Part shown: positions 25,386 to 34,996 of the stretch, in pieces | Layout: each line of letters starts with the position of its first letter | Numbering within the stretch: the first letter of the stretch is position 1 | Origin: Muribaculaceae bacterium | GTDB lineage: Bacteria; Bacteroidota; Bacteroidia; Bacteroidales; Muribaculaceae | Assembly (NCBI GenBank): GCA_017409345.1 | Contig: JAFQSX010000011.1 | Location: 62,001-126,000 of the forward strand | DNA: 64,000 nt | Reading direction: 5' to 3' | Program-made: the position numbers and the translations under genes | Notes under the pieces: generated by a model | What the model saw: the letters and a program-made list of their open reading frames with translations, nothing else | Database searches by the model: none | Told to the model about the DNA's origin: nothing

Positions 25386-28112
25386 TTAGTCAATATAAAC
25401 TTTTTCTGAGATAAGTTTGCCATCGGTAGTTACCCCTATTGCAACATATATACCATGGACAAGATTATCGGTAGCCACTTCGTTACCTTGTGCTTTTGCA
25501 ACCTCAATACCGGTCAATGTATAAATTGACATAGCCGATACCTCTGCACCATTTATCACAATTTTATTGTCATATACAGAGATTGAAGCTTCTTGCTCAG
25601 CAACGATTGATTCCACGCCAACACCTTCGCATGCAGCGGTATATTTTGCCACACCTTGCTTAGGAATAAGTGTCCACAAGTGGATTTTTGAACCATCAAC
25701 CTTTGCAAGTGCAGTTGTAACGAATGTGCCGTTTGACACACCACTTGCACCAAGCACCGGATAGCTGTTTAACTTTGTAGCCGAAGCCTCGCCATCGGTA
25801 AGATTGATAAGATTGAGATAACCTTGTTGAACCGATGTTTTATATGTTACAGCCGCAGCAAGTTTGTATTTGCCATAAGTAAACGGAGCGTAACTTGTTC
25901 CATAACTATTTTCATCAAGAGTAGCAGTGTTCAATTCACGAATGAGTGTACCGCTTGCATTAAACAATGCAGGAGCGCCATTCTTACCGGTTGCCCAGAA
26001 TGTGCCATCTTCGTTTGCACGAATTTCGATTACAGCATATGAACCACCATAGTTAAATGCGGCACCGCTTGCATCTTTTAGAGTGATTACCGAAGGAGTA
26101 GGATTAGCGACCCCATTTGTCACGGTGTAAACATATACTTTGCCTTCGTAACCTGTATTTGAAGTGAAATAGAGTTTACCATTGTTGATTGTACCCGATG
26201 CGCTCATCAAGTCGCCTGAACGTGCACCATGATTGGTTGTTTCAAGCACTACCGAAGGCGTTGCGGCATCACCGCTCCAGCTATATACTTTCAATGTACT
26301 TGTTGCTCCATAAGCAAGGTTACAAGCCACGATAGTGCCACCCATATTTGCTACTGACGCATATTGATATGCATCGTTTGTGATACCGGTTGAAGGAAGA
26401 GATCCTTTCATTGCACCTGTGTTGGCGTTCACGATGCGAATATAACCTGTAGCATTGTCGGGGTCACGTTGCACCACATAAAGATTATCGCCTTTCAACA
26501 CCATGTTGCGGGTATAATCGTTTGCAGGATTCATCCATGATGCAGATGTGCCATCTGCTGCCGAATAGCACCAATCGTTTGTGAAGATTGTTGGGATAGT
26601 CACTGTTGAAGGTGTTTCAGTAGAACCTGATGCGGTAATTGTACCGGTGCAATTAATCTCTATGCGAGTTGAGCCACTTTGCACTGCTACATATCCGCTA
26701 TATGAGCCGGCTTCTTTCGATGTGTCAAGGCTGATTGTCATTGTACCACCGGTGCGACTGTTCCAACCCGATGTAGCCACCTTGAATGCAGATGAGCTGC
26801 TATTATAAACAATGTCGCTTGTGAGGTTGGCTCCGGTGATTGTCACGGTTGACGATGGAGCGGCTGCACCTTTTTGTGCTGTGAACGACAATGATGTTGT
26901 GCTGGCAGTGAGCGATGGTGTGCCGGGAGTAGGCTCGGGAGTTGATGCTTCGGTAATCGTACCGGTGCAGTTAATCTCGATACGGTTTGTGCCACTTTGC
27001 ACTGCCACATATCCGCTATATGTTCCGGGCTCTTTCGATGTGTCAAGACTGATTGTCATTGTTCCACCAGTGTAGCTATCCCAATTTGATGTAGTCACTT
27101 TAAATGCCGATGAACTGCTATTGTAAGCTATCGTATTTGAGAGGTTGGCTCCGGTAATAGTCACGGTTGACGATGGAGCGGCTGCACCTTTTTGTGCAGT
27201 GAACGACAATGATGTTGTGCTTGCTTTAAGCGATGGTGTGCCGGGTGCAGGTTCTGATGAAGAAGATATTGTACCGGTGCAATTGATTTGAATGCGAGTT
27301 GTACCGCTTTGCACTGCGATATATCCGCTGTATGTACCAGCCGATAATGCTGTGTTGAGCGAAATTTTCATTGTACCACCGGTGCGGCTGTTCCAACCCG
27401 ATGTTGTAACAGTAAATGCCGATGAACTGCTACTATAAGTGATGTCATTTGTGAGGTTAGCACCTGTGATTGTCACCGTAGTAGAGGGTGCCGAGCCTCC
27501 TTGTGTGCCTGTCAACGACACTGATGTGTTGCTGGCTTTAAGCGATGGTGTGGTAGTTTCACCCGACACATTAAATGCCATCATATCGTTATACATGGCA
27601 ATAATCTTAGAGCCATAAGTTGTAGAGGCTGCCCATCTTCCGCTAAGGTCCTCCCAGTTGGGGGCTATACCACGAGTAACATATTTAAATCGAGGGTCAA
27701 CAAGTGTTTCGCCTGCAGGAAGCGCCTTGTTACATGCATAAGCATACAAATGTTGCACTTGTGCTGTCACGCCCTCTTCTACTGTCGAGAATTGACAGCC
27801 TTTTTGACCGAGAGTAGTCACACCAAGACCGCAATAGTTGTGGTCATCGGGAGTCACAGCTGTTCCTCCGGTGTACTTAAACCAGCCTGTTTCAATGATT
27901 GATTGACAGAGTGCGATGTCGCCACGCAAGCCATAACGTGCTGACACTGCGATAAATTGTTCGGCAATCTCACGGTCAAACGAACTGTTTTGAGATTTCA
28001 CAAACTGATACATTCGTTCCACCGTTGCCACATTTGTTCCCAAGATAGGTGTTGCCGCATTTGCCACAACTGCCATCATCAAGAACAGCATTAATGAAGT
28101 AAACTTTTTCAT
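25386..28112 (-). CDS. Secreted glucosaminidase-domain protein with three Ig-like repeats and a T9SS-type tail
   Basis: 908-aa exported protein (signal peptide MKKFTSLMLFLMMAVVANA; start set at 28112 because upstream in-frame residues do not fit a signal). Residues about 25-180 form a peptidoglycan N-acetylglucosaminidase domain with the likely catalytic Glu in QSIIETGWFKYTG. Three roughly 95-residue repeats follow (about 190-490), each containing the LSFTAQKGAAAPSSTVTITG / GYVAVQSG pattern. Next come about 300 residues that look like a beta-propeller-type domain. The final roughly 75 residues (ISVYDNKIVINGAEVSAMSI) resemble a T9SS sorting domain ending in a basic/hydrophobic strand. It probably remodels cell wall or attacks other cells' wall material; that role is inference. 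Confidence 0.85.
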   Translation of the reverse strand: MKKFTSLMLFLMMAVVANAATPILGTNVATVERMYQFVKSQNSSFDREIAEQFIAVSARYGLRGDIALCQSIIETGWFKYTGGTAVTPDDHNYCGLGVTTLGQKGCQFSTVEEGVTAQVQHLYAYACNKALPAGETLVDPRFKYVTRGIAPNWEDLSGRWAASTTYGSKIIAMYNDMMAFNVSGETTTPSLKASNTSVSLTGTQGGSAPSTTVTITGANLTNDITYSSSSSAFTVTTSGWNSRTGGTMKISLNTALSAGTYSGYIAVQSGTTRIQINCTGTISSSSEPAPGTPSLKASTTSLSFTAQKGAAAPSSTVTITGANLSNTIAYNSSSSAFKVTTSNWDSYTGGTMTISLDTSKEPGTYSGYVAVQSGTNRIEINCTGTITEASTPEPTPGTPSLTASTTSLSFTAQKGAAAPSSTVTITGANLTSDIVYNSSSSAFKVATSGWNSRTGGTMTISLDTSKEAGSYSGYVAVQSGSTRIEINCTGTITASGSTETPSTVTIPTIFTNDWCYSAADGTSASWMNPANDYTRNMVLKGDNLYVVQRDPDNATGYIRIVNANTGAMKGSLPSTGITNDAYQYASVANMGGTIVACNLAYGATSTLKVYSWSGDAATPSVVLETTNHGARSGDLMSASGTINNGKLYFTSNTGYEGKVYVYTVTNGVANPTPSVITLKDASGAAFNYGGSYAVIEIRANEDGTFWATGKNGAPALFNASGTLIRELNTATLDENSYGTSYAPFTYGKYKLAAAVTYKTSVQQGYLNLINLTDGEASATKLNSYPVLGASGVSNGTFVTTALAKVDGSKIHLWTLIPKQGVAKYTAACEGVGVESIVAEQEASISVYDNKIVINGAEVSAMSIYTLTGIEVAKAQGNEVATDNLVHGIYVAIGVTTDGKLISEKVYID
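26630..27540 (-). repeat. Three tandem roughly 300-bp intragenic repeats
   Basis: DNA repeats underlying the three Ig-like domains of the glucosaminidase-domain protein. The first two units (about 26640-26930 and 26955-27240) are very similar at the base level, including long runs around the 'ACGATGGAGCGGCTGCACC' core. The third (27270-27540) is more diverged. Confidence 0.85.
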
Positions 28113-28456
28113 CAAGTAAATTGTGTTAAGAGTTATGATATTAAATATTTTTTCAAAATAAAGTGCAATATTAGCAAATTTTTCCGACATTAGAAACTAT
28201 TTTAGACATTCATAGGCTTTTTTATGCCAAATCCATATCACTTTTTAGCCATTTTATCCTCGCGTCAAAAATGTTGGCAAAATATTTTTATTCAAAATCG
28301 ATTTCTAAACATCTTTTTTCATTTCTATAAAGAAATTTTTCTTTAATAATAGTTGTTAAGACAACATATTTACACTAAATTTGCATTAAATTTACTCTTG
28401 GAGTGTCAAATAGGATTATCAAACTAACTAATTAATAATTTTAAATTCAAACTTCT
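28113..28456. other. Intergenic region between divergent glucosaminidase and frdC genes
   Basis: 344 bp, AT-rich. It holds the frdCAB promoter near its right end. No TAnnTTTG box could be found for the minus-strand gene, no hairpin stands out, and no open frame is convincing. Confidence 0.6.
28353..28383 (+). promoter_or_regulatory. frdCAB/sdhCAB promoter
   Basis: TTG (28353-28355), 20-base spacer, TAAATTTG (28376-28383). This predicts a leader of about 65 nt before the frdC ATG. Confidence 0.7.
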
Positions 28457-29506
28457 ATGTGGTTAACTAACTCATCTATAGGGAGAAAGCTCATCATGTC
28501 TATTACAGGAGCTTGTCTTATCCTATTCCTTACGTTTCACGTATTGATGAATGCAGTTGCTATCGTGTGGCCTACTGCCTACAACACGATTTGTCAACTT
28601 TTAGGTGCCAACTGGTATGCGCTCGTGGCATCTATGGGACTTGCAGCACTTTTCGTGCTTCACATTGTTTACGCGTTTATCCTCACTTTGCAAAACCGCA
28701 AGGCTCGTGGTAACGACCGTTACAATGTAACAACTCTTCCCCCTCACGTTGAATGGTCATCAAACAACATGCTCGTTCTCGGTATCGTTGTTGTTGCATT
28801 CCTCGTGGTTCACATGATTCAATTCTGGGCTAAAATGCAGCTCGTTGAAGCACTTTCACACGACCCTGCTACTTGGGCTGTTGTTGATGGCGCTGCTGCT
28901 AACCCTGCAATGGGTACATTGTTCATTCACGCTGCATTTAGCGAAGTGTGGACTCCTATCGTTTACATCATTGGCTTCGTTGCTCTTTGGTTCCACATGA
29001 ACCATGGCTTCTGGTCAATGTTCCAAACTGCCGGTTGGAATAACGACACTTGGTTGCCTCGCTTGAAAAAAGTGGCTTGCTGGTGGACTACTATCGTTGT
29101 AGGTCTTTTCACCATCCAAGCAGTATGGTTCACTTACCAAGCAAAAGAAAACGCTTACCTTAACGACAAAGAACTTCAAGAACAATACTTTGAAACTTAT
29201 GTTGAAACAATTCAACATGATCAAGAAGCATTCCAAAGCAAAGCAATGGAAATTCAATTGTCAGGTGCTGATCAATCAGAAATGGCTGTAAAAATGGCTG
29301 AACTTCAAAAAGAAGTAGATGCAAAATCAACCATCATGACTAACGCAATCAAAGTATTCTGCAAAGATCTTCCTCAAGTAAAAGCATTGATTCGACAAGA
29401 AGAAGAAATGCAAAAAATGCAACAACAAGCACCAATGGGCGGTGGCGAAGAAGTTATTGCTGACTCAGCCGCAGTAGATACAACTAATGTTAAACTTCAA
29501 AACTAA
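28457..29506 (+). CDS. Fumarate reductase/succinate dehydrogenase cytochrome b subunit with C-terminal extension
   Basis: Membrane anchor of quinol:fumarate reductase / succinate dehydrogenase. Five transmembrane segments (about residues 12-37, 53-77, 104-124, 160-181, 208-227) and His residues at 28, 69, 119, 180 and 183 fit a di-heme B-type cytochrome b. The usual family length is near 225-235 aa, so residues 228-349 form an unusual soluble tail. It is helical and charged with a coiled-coil look (KMAELQKEVDAKSTIM, EEEMQKMQQQAP) and ends GGGEEVIADSAAVDTTNV. It is first gene of the C-A-B operon, 9 bp before the flavoprotein gene. Confidence 0.93.
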   Translation: MWLTNSSIGRKLIMSITGACLILFLTFHVLMNAVAIVWPTAYNTICQLLGANWYALVASMGLAALFVLHIVYAFILTLQNRKARGNDRYNVTTLPPHVEWSSNNMLVLGIVVVAFLVVHMIQFWAKMQLVEALSHDPATWAVVDGAAANPAMGTLFIHAAFSEVWTPIVYIIGFVALWFHMNHGFWSMFQTAGWNNDTWLPRLKKVACWWTTIVVGLFTIQAVWFTYQAKENAYLNDKELQEQYFETYVETIQHDQEAFQSKAMEIQLSGADQSEMAVKMAELQKEVDAKSTIMTNAIKVFCKDLPQVKALIRQEEEMQKMQQQAPMGGGEEVIADSAAVDTTNVKLQN

Positions 29507-29515
29507 TCAAGCGAT

Positions 29516-31519
29516 ATGGATAAAATGATTGATTCAACTCCTATCATGAAGGATTATGCCGACATGGAATCGGCAGCAACAACAAAGATTGATTCTAAAA
29601 TTCCTGAAGGTCCTGTCGCTGAAAAATGGACCAATTATAAGGCTCATCAAAAACTCGTTAACCCTGCCAACAAGCGTAACCTAGACATTATCGTTGTAGG
29701 TACAGGTCTTGCAGGTGCATCGGCCGCATCTACTCTTGGTGAAATGGGCTTCAATGTGCTCAACTTCTGCATCCAAGACAGTCCTCGTCGTGCTCACTCT
29801 ATCGCGGCTCAAGGTGGTGTTAATGCTGCTAAAAACTATCAAAACGATGGTGACTCTATTTACCGTCTTTTCTATGATACAGTAAAAGGTGGTGACTTCC
29901 GTTCACGCGAAGCAAACGTATATCGTCTTGCCGAAGTTTCTAACAACATCATCGACCAATGTGTTGCACAAGGTGTTCCTTTCGCTCGCGAATATGGTGG
30001 CTTGCTCGCTAACCGTTCATTTGGTGGCGCTCAAGTATCTCGTACTTTCTACGCTAAAGGTCAAACAGGTCAACAACTTCTCCTCGGTGCATATTCTTCA
30101 CTCAACCGCCAAATCGAAAAAGGCACAGTGAAATCATTCAACCGTCGCGAAATGCTTGATGTTGTTATCATCGATGGTCGTGCTCGCGGTATCATCGTAC
30201 GCAACCTTGTTACCGGCGAAATCGAACGCTACGCTGCTCACGCTGTAGTTCTCGCTACCGGTGGTTATGGTCGTGCATTCTTCCTTTCTACCAACGCTAT
30301 GGGCTGTAACGGTTCGGCTGCTATCCAAGCTTTCCGTAAAGGTGCTTACCTTTCTAACCTCGCGTTCACTCAAATTCACCCAACATGTATCCCCGTTCAC
30401 GGTGAAGACCAATCAAAGCTTACTTTGATGAGCGAATCACTCCGTAACGACGGTCGCATCTGGGTTCCTAAAAAGAAAGAAGATGCCGAAGCTATCCGTG
30501 CAGGCAAAATGAAACCAACTGATATACCTGACGAAGATCGCGACTTCTATCTCGAACGTCGTTATCCTGCATTTGGTAACCTTTGTCCTCGCGACATCGC
30601 CAGCCGTGCTGCTAAAGAACGTTGCGACGCAGGTTATGGTGTAGGTACAGGTAATGCCGTATATCTCGACTTCAAATATGCTATCCAACGCCTTGGTGAA
30701 GATGTTGTTCGCGACCGTTACGGCAACTTGTTTGAAATGTATGAAATGATTTCAGACGATAACCCATACGAAACTCCTATGATGATCTTCCCTGCAAGCC
30801 ACTACACAATGGGTGGTATCTGGGTTGACTATGAACTCCAAACTTCTATCAAAGGTCTCTTCGCTATCGGTGAATGTAACTTCTCTGACCACGGTGCTAA
30901 CCGTCTTGGTGCATCAGCTCTTATGCAAGGTCTTGCTGATGGTTACTTCGTGCTTCCTTACACTATGCAAAACTACCTCAGCGACCAAATCAAGGTGCCT
31001 CACTTCTCTACCGATGCTCCTGAATTTGACAAAGCCGAAGCAGATGTTCGCGCTCGTATCGAAAAATTAATGAACATCAAGGGTAGCAAATCTCCTGATG
31101 AAATCCACAAACGTCTTGGTCATATCATGTGGGATCTCGTAGGTATGGGTCGTACACTCGACAGCCTTGTTAAGGCTCTTAAAGAACTTGAAGAAGTTCG
31201 CAAAGAGTTCTATAGCGATCTTCGCATCGTGGGTAAGGCTGACGATCTTAACACCGAACTTGAAAAAGCACTTCGTCTTGAAGACTTCATCGAAATGTCA
31301 AAAATGATGGCTATCGACGCTCTTCACCGTAACGAATCTTGCGGTGCTCACTTCCGTGAAGAATATCAAACACAAGATGGTGAAGCCGCTCGTAACGATA
31401 AAGACTACATGTATGTAAGTTGCTGGAAATACAATGGCGAAAACGAAAAACCAACATTGTATAAAGAACCTCTTAAATACGAAGCAATCGAAGTTCAAAC
31501 TCGTAACTACAAATCATAA
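29516..31519 (+). CDS. Fumarate reductase/succinate dehydrogenase flavoprotein subunit
   Basis: 667-aa catalytic subunit interconverting fumarate and succinate. It has the FAD-binding motif [20 protein letters not shown] near residues 60-80, the covalent-flavin region [15 protein letters not shown], and the active-site segments HPTCIP and [14 protein letters not shown]. In anaerobic Bacteroidales this enzyme mainly works as fumarate reductase in the succinate/propionate pathway, so the direction is inferred from lifestyle. A strong intercistronic hairpin separates it from the iron-sulfur subunit gene. Confidence 0.97.
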   Translation: MDKMIDSTPIMKDYADMESAATTKIDSKIPEGPVAEKWTNYKAHQKLVNPANKRNLDIIVVGTGLAGASAASTLGEMGFNVLNFCIQDSPRRAHSIAAQGGVNAAKNYQNDGDSIYRLFYDTVKGGDFRSREANVYRLAEVSNNIIDQCVAQGVPFAREYGGLLANRSFGGAQVSRTFYAKGQTGQQLLLGAYSSLNRQIEKGTVKSFNRREMLDVVIIDGRARGIIVRNLVTGEIERYAAHAVVLATGGYGRAFFLSTNAMGCNGSAAIQAFRKGAYLSNLAFTQIHPTCIPVHGEDQSKLTLMSESLRNDGRIWVPKKKEDAEAIRAGKMKPTDIPDEDRDFYLERRYPAFGNLCPRDIASRAAKERCDAGYGVGTGNAVYLDFKYAIQRLGEDVVRDRYGNLFEMYEMISDDNPYETPMMIFPASHYTMGGIWVDYELQTSIKGLFAIGECNFSDHGANRLGASALMQGLADGYFVLPYTMQNYLSDQIKVPHFSTDAPEFDKAEADVRARIEKLMNIKGSKSPDEIHKRLGHIMWDLVGMGRTLDSLVKALKELEEVRKEFYSDLRIVGKADDLNTELEKALRLEDFIEMSKMMAIDALHRNESCGAHFREEYQTQDGEAARNDKDYMYVSCWKYNGENEKPTLYKEPLKYEAIEVQTRNYKS

Positions 31520-31531
31520 TAGTAACCACGG

Positions 31532-31567
31532 GGCAATCAGAGTCGCCTCATAAGTGGCTCTGATTGC
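31532..31567 (+). promoter_or_regulatory. Intercistronic hairpin between the frdA and frdB genes
   Basis: GGCAATCAGAG (31532-31542) pairs perfectly with CTCTGATTGCC (31557-31567), with further wobble pairing inward. No T-run follows, so it is more likely an mRNA-stability or processing element than a full terminator. Confidence 0.7.
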
Positions 31568-31592
31568 CTACCAAATAATTAAAATTACAACA

Positions 31593-32348
31593 ATGGAAAA
31601 AACAATTAACGTAAACTTGAAAATTTGGCGTCAACGTGGTCCTAAAGAACCTGGCCAATTCAAAACTTATCAACTTGATAAAGTATCAACCGATAGCAGT
31701 TTCCTTGAAATGCTCGACATGCTCAATCAACAACTCGTTGAAAAGGGTGAAGAGCCGGTTGTATTTGACAACGACTGCCGCGAAGGCATCTGCGGTATGT
31801 GTTCACTCTATATCAATGGACACCCACACGGACCAGTTCAAGGCATCACTACTTGCCAATTACACATGCGCAAATTTAAAGATGGAGACACTATCACCAT
31901 TGAGCCATGGCGTTCTGCTGCATTCCCTGTAATCCGCGACTTGACTGTTGACCGTAACGCATTTGACAAAATCCAACAAGCAGGTGGTTACACTTCAGTA
32001 AACTGTGGTGGTGCTCCCGATGCTAACGCTACTCCTATCTCTAAAGAAGTAGCCGACATCGCTATGGACTCTGCTACTTGTATCGGCTGTGGTGCTTGTG
32101 TTGCTGCTTGTAAAAACGGTTCGGCTATGTTGTTCGTATCTGCTAAAGTTAGCCAATTTGCACTTCTCCCTCAAGGTCAAGTTGAACGTGCTCGTCGCGC
32201 TCGCGCAATGGTTAAACGCATGGATGAACTCGGATTCGGCAACTGTACCAACACGGGTGCTTGCGCCGCTGAATGTCCAAAGAATGTGCCTTTGAGCAAC
32301 ATCGCTCGTCTCAACCGCGAGTTTATCAAAGCCAAATTCCAAGACTAA
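31593..32348 (+). CDS. Fumarate reductase/succinate dehydrogenase iron-sulfur subunit
   Basis: 251-aa electron-transfer subunit. Three clusters can be read. The 2Fe-2S motif is CREGICGMC, with a fourth Cys in TTCQLH. The 4Fe-4S motif is [11 protein letters not shown]. The 3Fe-4S motif is [15 protein letters not shown], where residues outside the fourth ligand match the family pattern. The start was placed at ATG 31593 ([14 protein letters not shown]) rather than an upstream in-frame codon lying inside the intercistronic hairpin. It is last gene of the operon, followed by a very strong terminator. Confidence 0.97.
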   Translation: MEKTINVNLKIWRQRGPKEPGQFKTYQLDKVSTDSSFLEMLDMLNQQLVEKGEEPVVFDNDCREGICGMCSLYINGHPHGPVQGITTCQLHMRKFKDGDTITIEPWRSAAFPVIRDLTVDRNAFDKIQQAGGYTSVNCGGAPDANATPISKEVADIAMDSATCIGCGACVAACKNGSAMLFVSAKVSQFALLPQGQVERARRARAMVKRMDELGFGNCTNTGACAAECPKNVPLSNIARLNREFIKAKFQD

Positions 32349-32380
32349 TCGAGATTTAACCACATTTATCTCATAAACCC

Positions 32381-32417
32381 AGCGAGGGAGTTGCAATGCA
32401 ACTCCCTCGCTCATTTT
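32381..32417 (+). terminator. Rho-independent terminator of the frdCAB operon
   Basis: AGCGAGGGAGTT / AACTCCCTCGCT stem with a GCAATGC loop, then CATTTTT. Confidence 0.9.
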
Positions 32418-32547
32418 TACAGACACTCTAAAATTTAGGCATGACAGATAATTTTTATTAACGTACAATAAAAGCACTCCAAAAACAATGGAGGCCAGAA
32501 GATGGTGATTAGTCGTAGCCGGGTATAGAATATATATAATATAAAAG

Positions 32548-32579
32548 AAAGCCCCATAATCAATGATTACGGGGCTTTT
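32548..32579 (-). terminator. Terminator of der
   Basis: AAAGCCCC-TAATCA / TGATTA-GGGGCTTT stem with one A-C mismatch, 20 bp past the der stop codon. CTTTCTTTTATA follows on the minus strand. The 130 bp between this and the frd terminator hold no recognisable gene. Confidence 0.82.
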
Positions 32580-32598
32580 ATGAAATGTGTCGAGAAGT

Positions 32599-33915
32599 TT
32601 ATTTTTCACGCATAAATACACAGATAGGCGTTCCATGGAATTCCCAATTAGCGCGTATCTTATTCTCAAGATAACGACGATAAGGCTCCTTCACCCATTG
32701 AGGAAGGTTACAGAAGAAAATAAATGTGGGCACAGGCGCTCCTTTGAGCATTGTCACATATTTAATCTTCACATATTTACCTTTATTTGCAGGTGGTGGA
32801 TATGCCTCTATTGCTTCAAGCATCACATTGTTGAGTTGCGATGTAGGCACAAGGCGTGTGCGATTTTGATACACCTCTACTGCAGTTTCAAGCACTTTAT
32901 AGATGCGTTGCTTGGTAAGAGCCGAGGTAAATATGATTGGAAAATCGGTAAACGGTGCGAAACGCTCACGAATAGAAGCTTCGTAGTGTTTAATTGCCTC
33001 AAGTGATTTATCTTCTACCAAATCCCACTTATTGACACAGACCACAAGTCCTTTCTTGTTGCGTTGAATCAACGAGAAGATATTGGTATCTTGTGCCTCA
33101 ATGCCACGAGTTGCATCAATCATGAGGATACACACATCGGATGCTTCTATTGCACGAATACTTCGGATTACCGAATAATATTCGATATCTTCATTTACCT
33201 TGGTTTTCTTTCGAATACCGGCTGTATCTACTAGATAAAAATCAAAGCCATATTTATTATAACGAGTATAGATACTATCACGAGTTGTTCCGGCGATATC
33301 TGTCACAATGTTACGTTCTTCGCCAATGAACGAGTTAATCAATGATGATTTACCGGCATTAGGACGCCCGACAATAGTAAATTTAGGGATGTCATCTAGT
33401 TGCTCTTCGGCATCATCTACTTCGGGAAACTTCTTTATTACATCATCAAGAAGATCTCCCGTTCCATATCCACTCACTGCCGACACCGGATAGGGATCTC
33501 CAAGCCCAAGACTGTAAAATTCAGGCACATTATAAAGCCAATCATTCGAATCGACTTTATTTGCCACCAATATCACCGGTTTTTTTGACTTACGAAGTAT
33601 CTCAGCCACATGATCATCAAGGTCGGTAACGCCATTCATGGCATCAACAACAAAGAGTATAACATCGGCTTGCTCAATAGCAAGTGCCACTTGCTTATTT
33701 ATTTCACCTTCAAATATATCTTCAGAGTTAACCACCCAACCGCCGGTATCGACGATTGAAAATTCACGCCCACCCCAATCAACTTTTCCATATTGACGGT
33801 CGCGAGTGGTGCCTGCCGTTTCATCAACGATTGCTTGACGCGACTCGGTCAATCGATTAAATAGTGTTGATTTTCCTACGTTGGGGCGTCCTACTATTGC
33901 TACAAGTTGTCCCAT
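32599..33915 (-). CDS. der: Ribosome-assembly GTPase Der (EngA)
   Basis: 438-aa GTPase with two tandem G domains, needed for 50S subunit assembly. The G1 motifs are [11 protein letters not shown] (residues 7-17) and [11 protein letters not shown] (about 182-192). G3 is DTGGW and DTAGI, and G4 is NKVD and NKWD. A C-terminal KH-like domain follows ([20 protein letters not shown]). It lies downstream of era on the same strand, with a possible TATATTTG internal promoter box at 33961-33954. Confidence 0.98.
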   Translation of the reverse strand: MGQLVAIVGRPNVGKSTLFNRLTESRQAIVDETAGTTRDRQYGKVDWGGREFSIVDTGGWVVNSEDIFEGEINKQVALAIEQADVILFVVDAMNGVTDLDDHVAEILRKSKKPVILVANKVDSNDWLYNVPEFYSLGLGDPYPVSAVSGYGTGDLLDDVIKKFPEVDDAEEQLDDIPKFTIVGRPNAGKSSLINSFIGEERNIVTDIAGTTRDSIYTRYNKYGFDFYLVDTAGIRKKTKVNEDIEYYSVIRSIRAIEASDVCILMIDATRGIEAQDTNIFSLIQRNKKGLVVCVNKWDLVEDKSLEAIKHYEASIRERFAPFTDFPIIFTSALTKQRIYKVLETAVEVYQNRTRLVPTSQLNNVMLEAIEAYPPPANKGKYVKIKYVTMLKGAPVPTFIFFCNLPQWVKEPYRRYLENKIRANWEFHGTPICVFMREK

Positions 33916-33987
33916 AATTTCTTCAGTTCTGATGGTTTTTCAATTATTGATTACAAATATAACTATTTTATGTGAAAGGTTATCAAT

Positions 33988-34884
33988 TTATTCAATATAA
34001 CCAAACGAACGCAATTTATTTTCACGATTGCGCCAATTAGGTTCTACTTTGACAAACATCTCAAGGAATATACGTTTACCGAAGAAGGTTGAAATATCCT
34101 TACGAGCCTCTGTTCCAACCTTTTTTAACATTGTTCCACCACGCCCGATGATAATTCCTTTCTGGCTATCTCTTTCAACATATATCACGGCCATAATGTG
34201 AATAGCATCGTCGCTTTCATCAAATTTTTCCACGATGACCTCAACCGAATATGGCACTTCTTTGTCATAATTTAATAGAATTTTCTCCCGAATAATCTCT
34301 GTAACAAAAAATCGTGCCGGTTTATCGGTCAATGCATCTTTACCAAAATAAGGAGGACACACCGGCAATAGTTCAACAATACGAGCCATGAGATTGGTCA
34401 CATTGAAATGTTCCTTGGCCGATGTTGGGAATATTTCTGCATTGGGCAATCGATCTTTCCATCGGGTCACGATCTGCACCAAGTCATCTTGTCCCTTGAG
34501 TAAATCTATCTTATTTATGACTAAAAGCACCGGTATCTGCTCCTTTGCAACTTTGGCAAGAAACTCTGCATTTTTCTCAGGATCTTCCACTACATCAGTC
34601 ACATATAGTAATATATCTGCATCAGTGAGAGCTCCTTCTGAAAAATCGAGCATACTTTTTTGCAATTTATATTTTGGAGATAATACCCCCGGAGTATCAG
34701 AGAACACAATCTGATAATCATCGGTATTTACAATTCCCATGATGCGATGACGCGTGGTCTGTGCTTTAGCAGTGATAATACTCACTCGCTCTCCTACCAA
34801 ATCATTCATCAATGTTGATTTACCGACATTGGGATTACCTACTATATTTACAAATCCGGATCTATGTTCGTTAGTCATATTCAT
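33988..34884 (-). CDS. era: GTPase Era
   Basis: 298-aa 16S rRNA-binding GTPase acting in 30S maturation. The G domain has [16 protein letters not shown] (G1), DTPG (G3) and NKIDLL (G4). The C-terminal KH domain carries GRGGTMLKKVGTEARKDI. The start is ATG 34884 or the next in-frame ATG at 34878; the difference is two residues. The order fabH, era, der is on one strand, with a terminator between fabH and era. Confidence 0.98.
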   Translation of the reverse strand: MNMTNEHRSGFVNIVGNPNVGKSTLMNDLVGERVSIITAKAQTTRHRIMGIVNTDDYQIVFSDTPGVLSPKYKLQKSMLDFSEGALTDADILLYVTDVVEDPEKNAEFLAKVAKEQIPVLLVINKIDLLKGQDDLVQIVTRWKDRLPNAEIFPTSAKEHFNVTNLMARIVELLPVCPPYFGKDALTDKPARFFVTEIIREKILLNYDKEVPYSVEVIVEKFDESDDAIHIMAVIYVERDSQKGIIIGRGGTMLKKVGTEARKDISTFFGKRIFLEMFVKVEPNWRNRENKLRSFGYIE

Positions 34885-34895
34885 CTATATTTTAA

Positions 34896-34956
34896 CACAA
34901 AAGAAACACGAAAATAGCCACAAATCACACACTGATGACTCCGCTATTTTCGTGTT
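34896..34956 (-). terminator. Terminator of fabH
   Basis: Perfect 14-bp inverted repeat (AACACGAAAATAGC / GCTATTTTCGTGTT) with a 24-base loop, followed on the minus strand by TCTTTTGTG. It lies between fabH and era. Confidence 0.75.
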
Positions 34957-34996
34957 AATATAATTGTATGAAAGAAGATTTCTAATCGTTAGATTA

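Noticed and set aside
26630..27540. Tandem repeats as a CRISPR-like array
   Set aside because: Units of about 300 bp are in frame and encode Ig-like domains; no short repeat/spacer pattern and no cas genes.
32420..32547. Possible small RNA between the two terminators after frdB
   Set aside because: No promoter box or stable extended structure could be supported by eye.
31995..32669. Minus-strand frame of 224 codons across the frdB gene and its terminator
   Set aside because: It lies antisense to the iron-sulfur subunit and runs through two terminator hairpins; no homology pattern.
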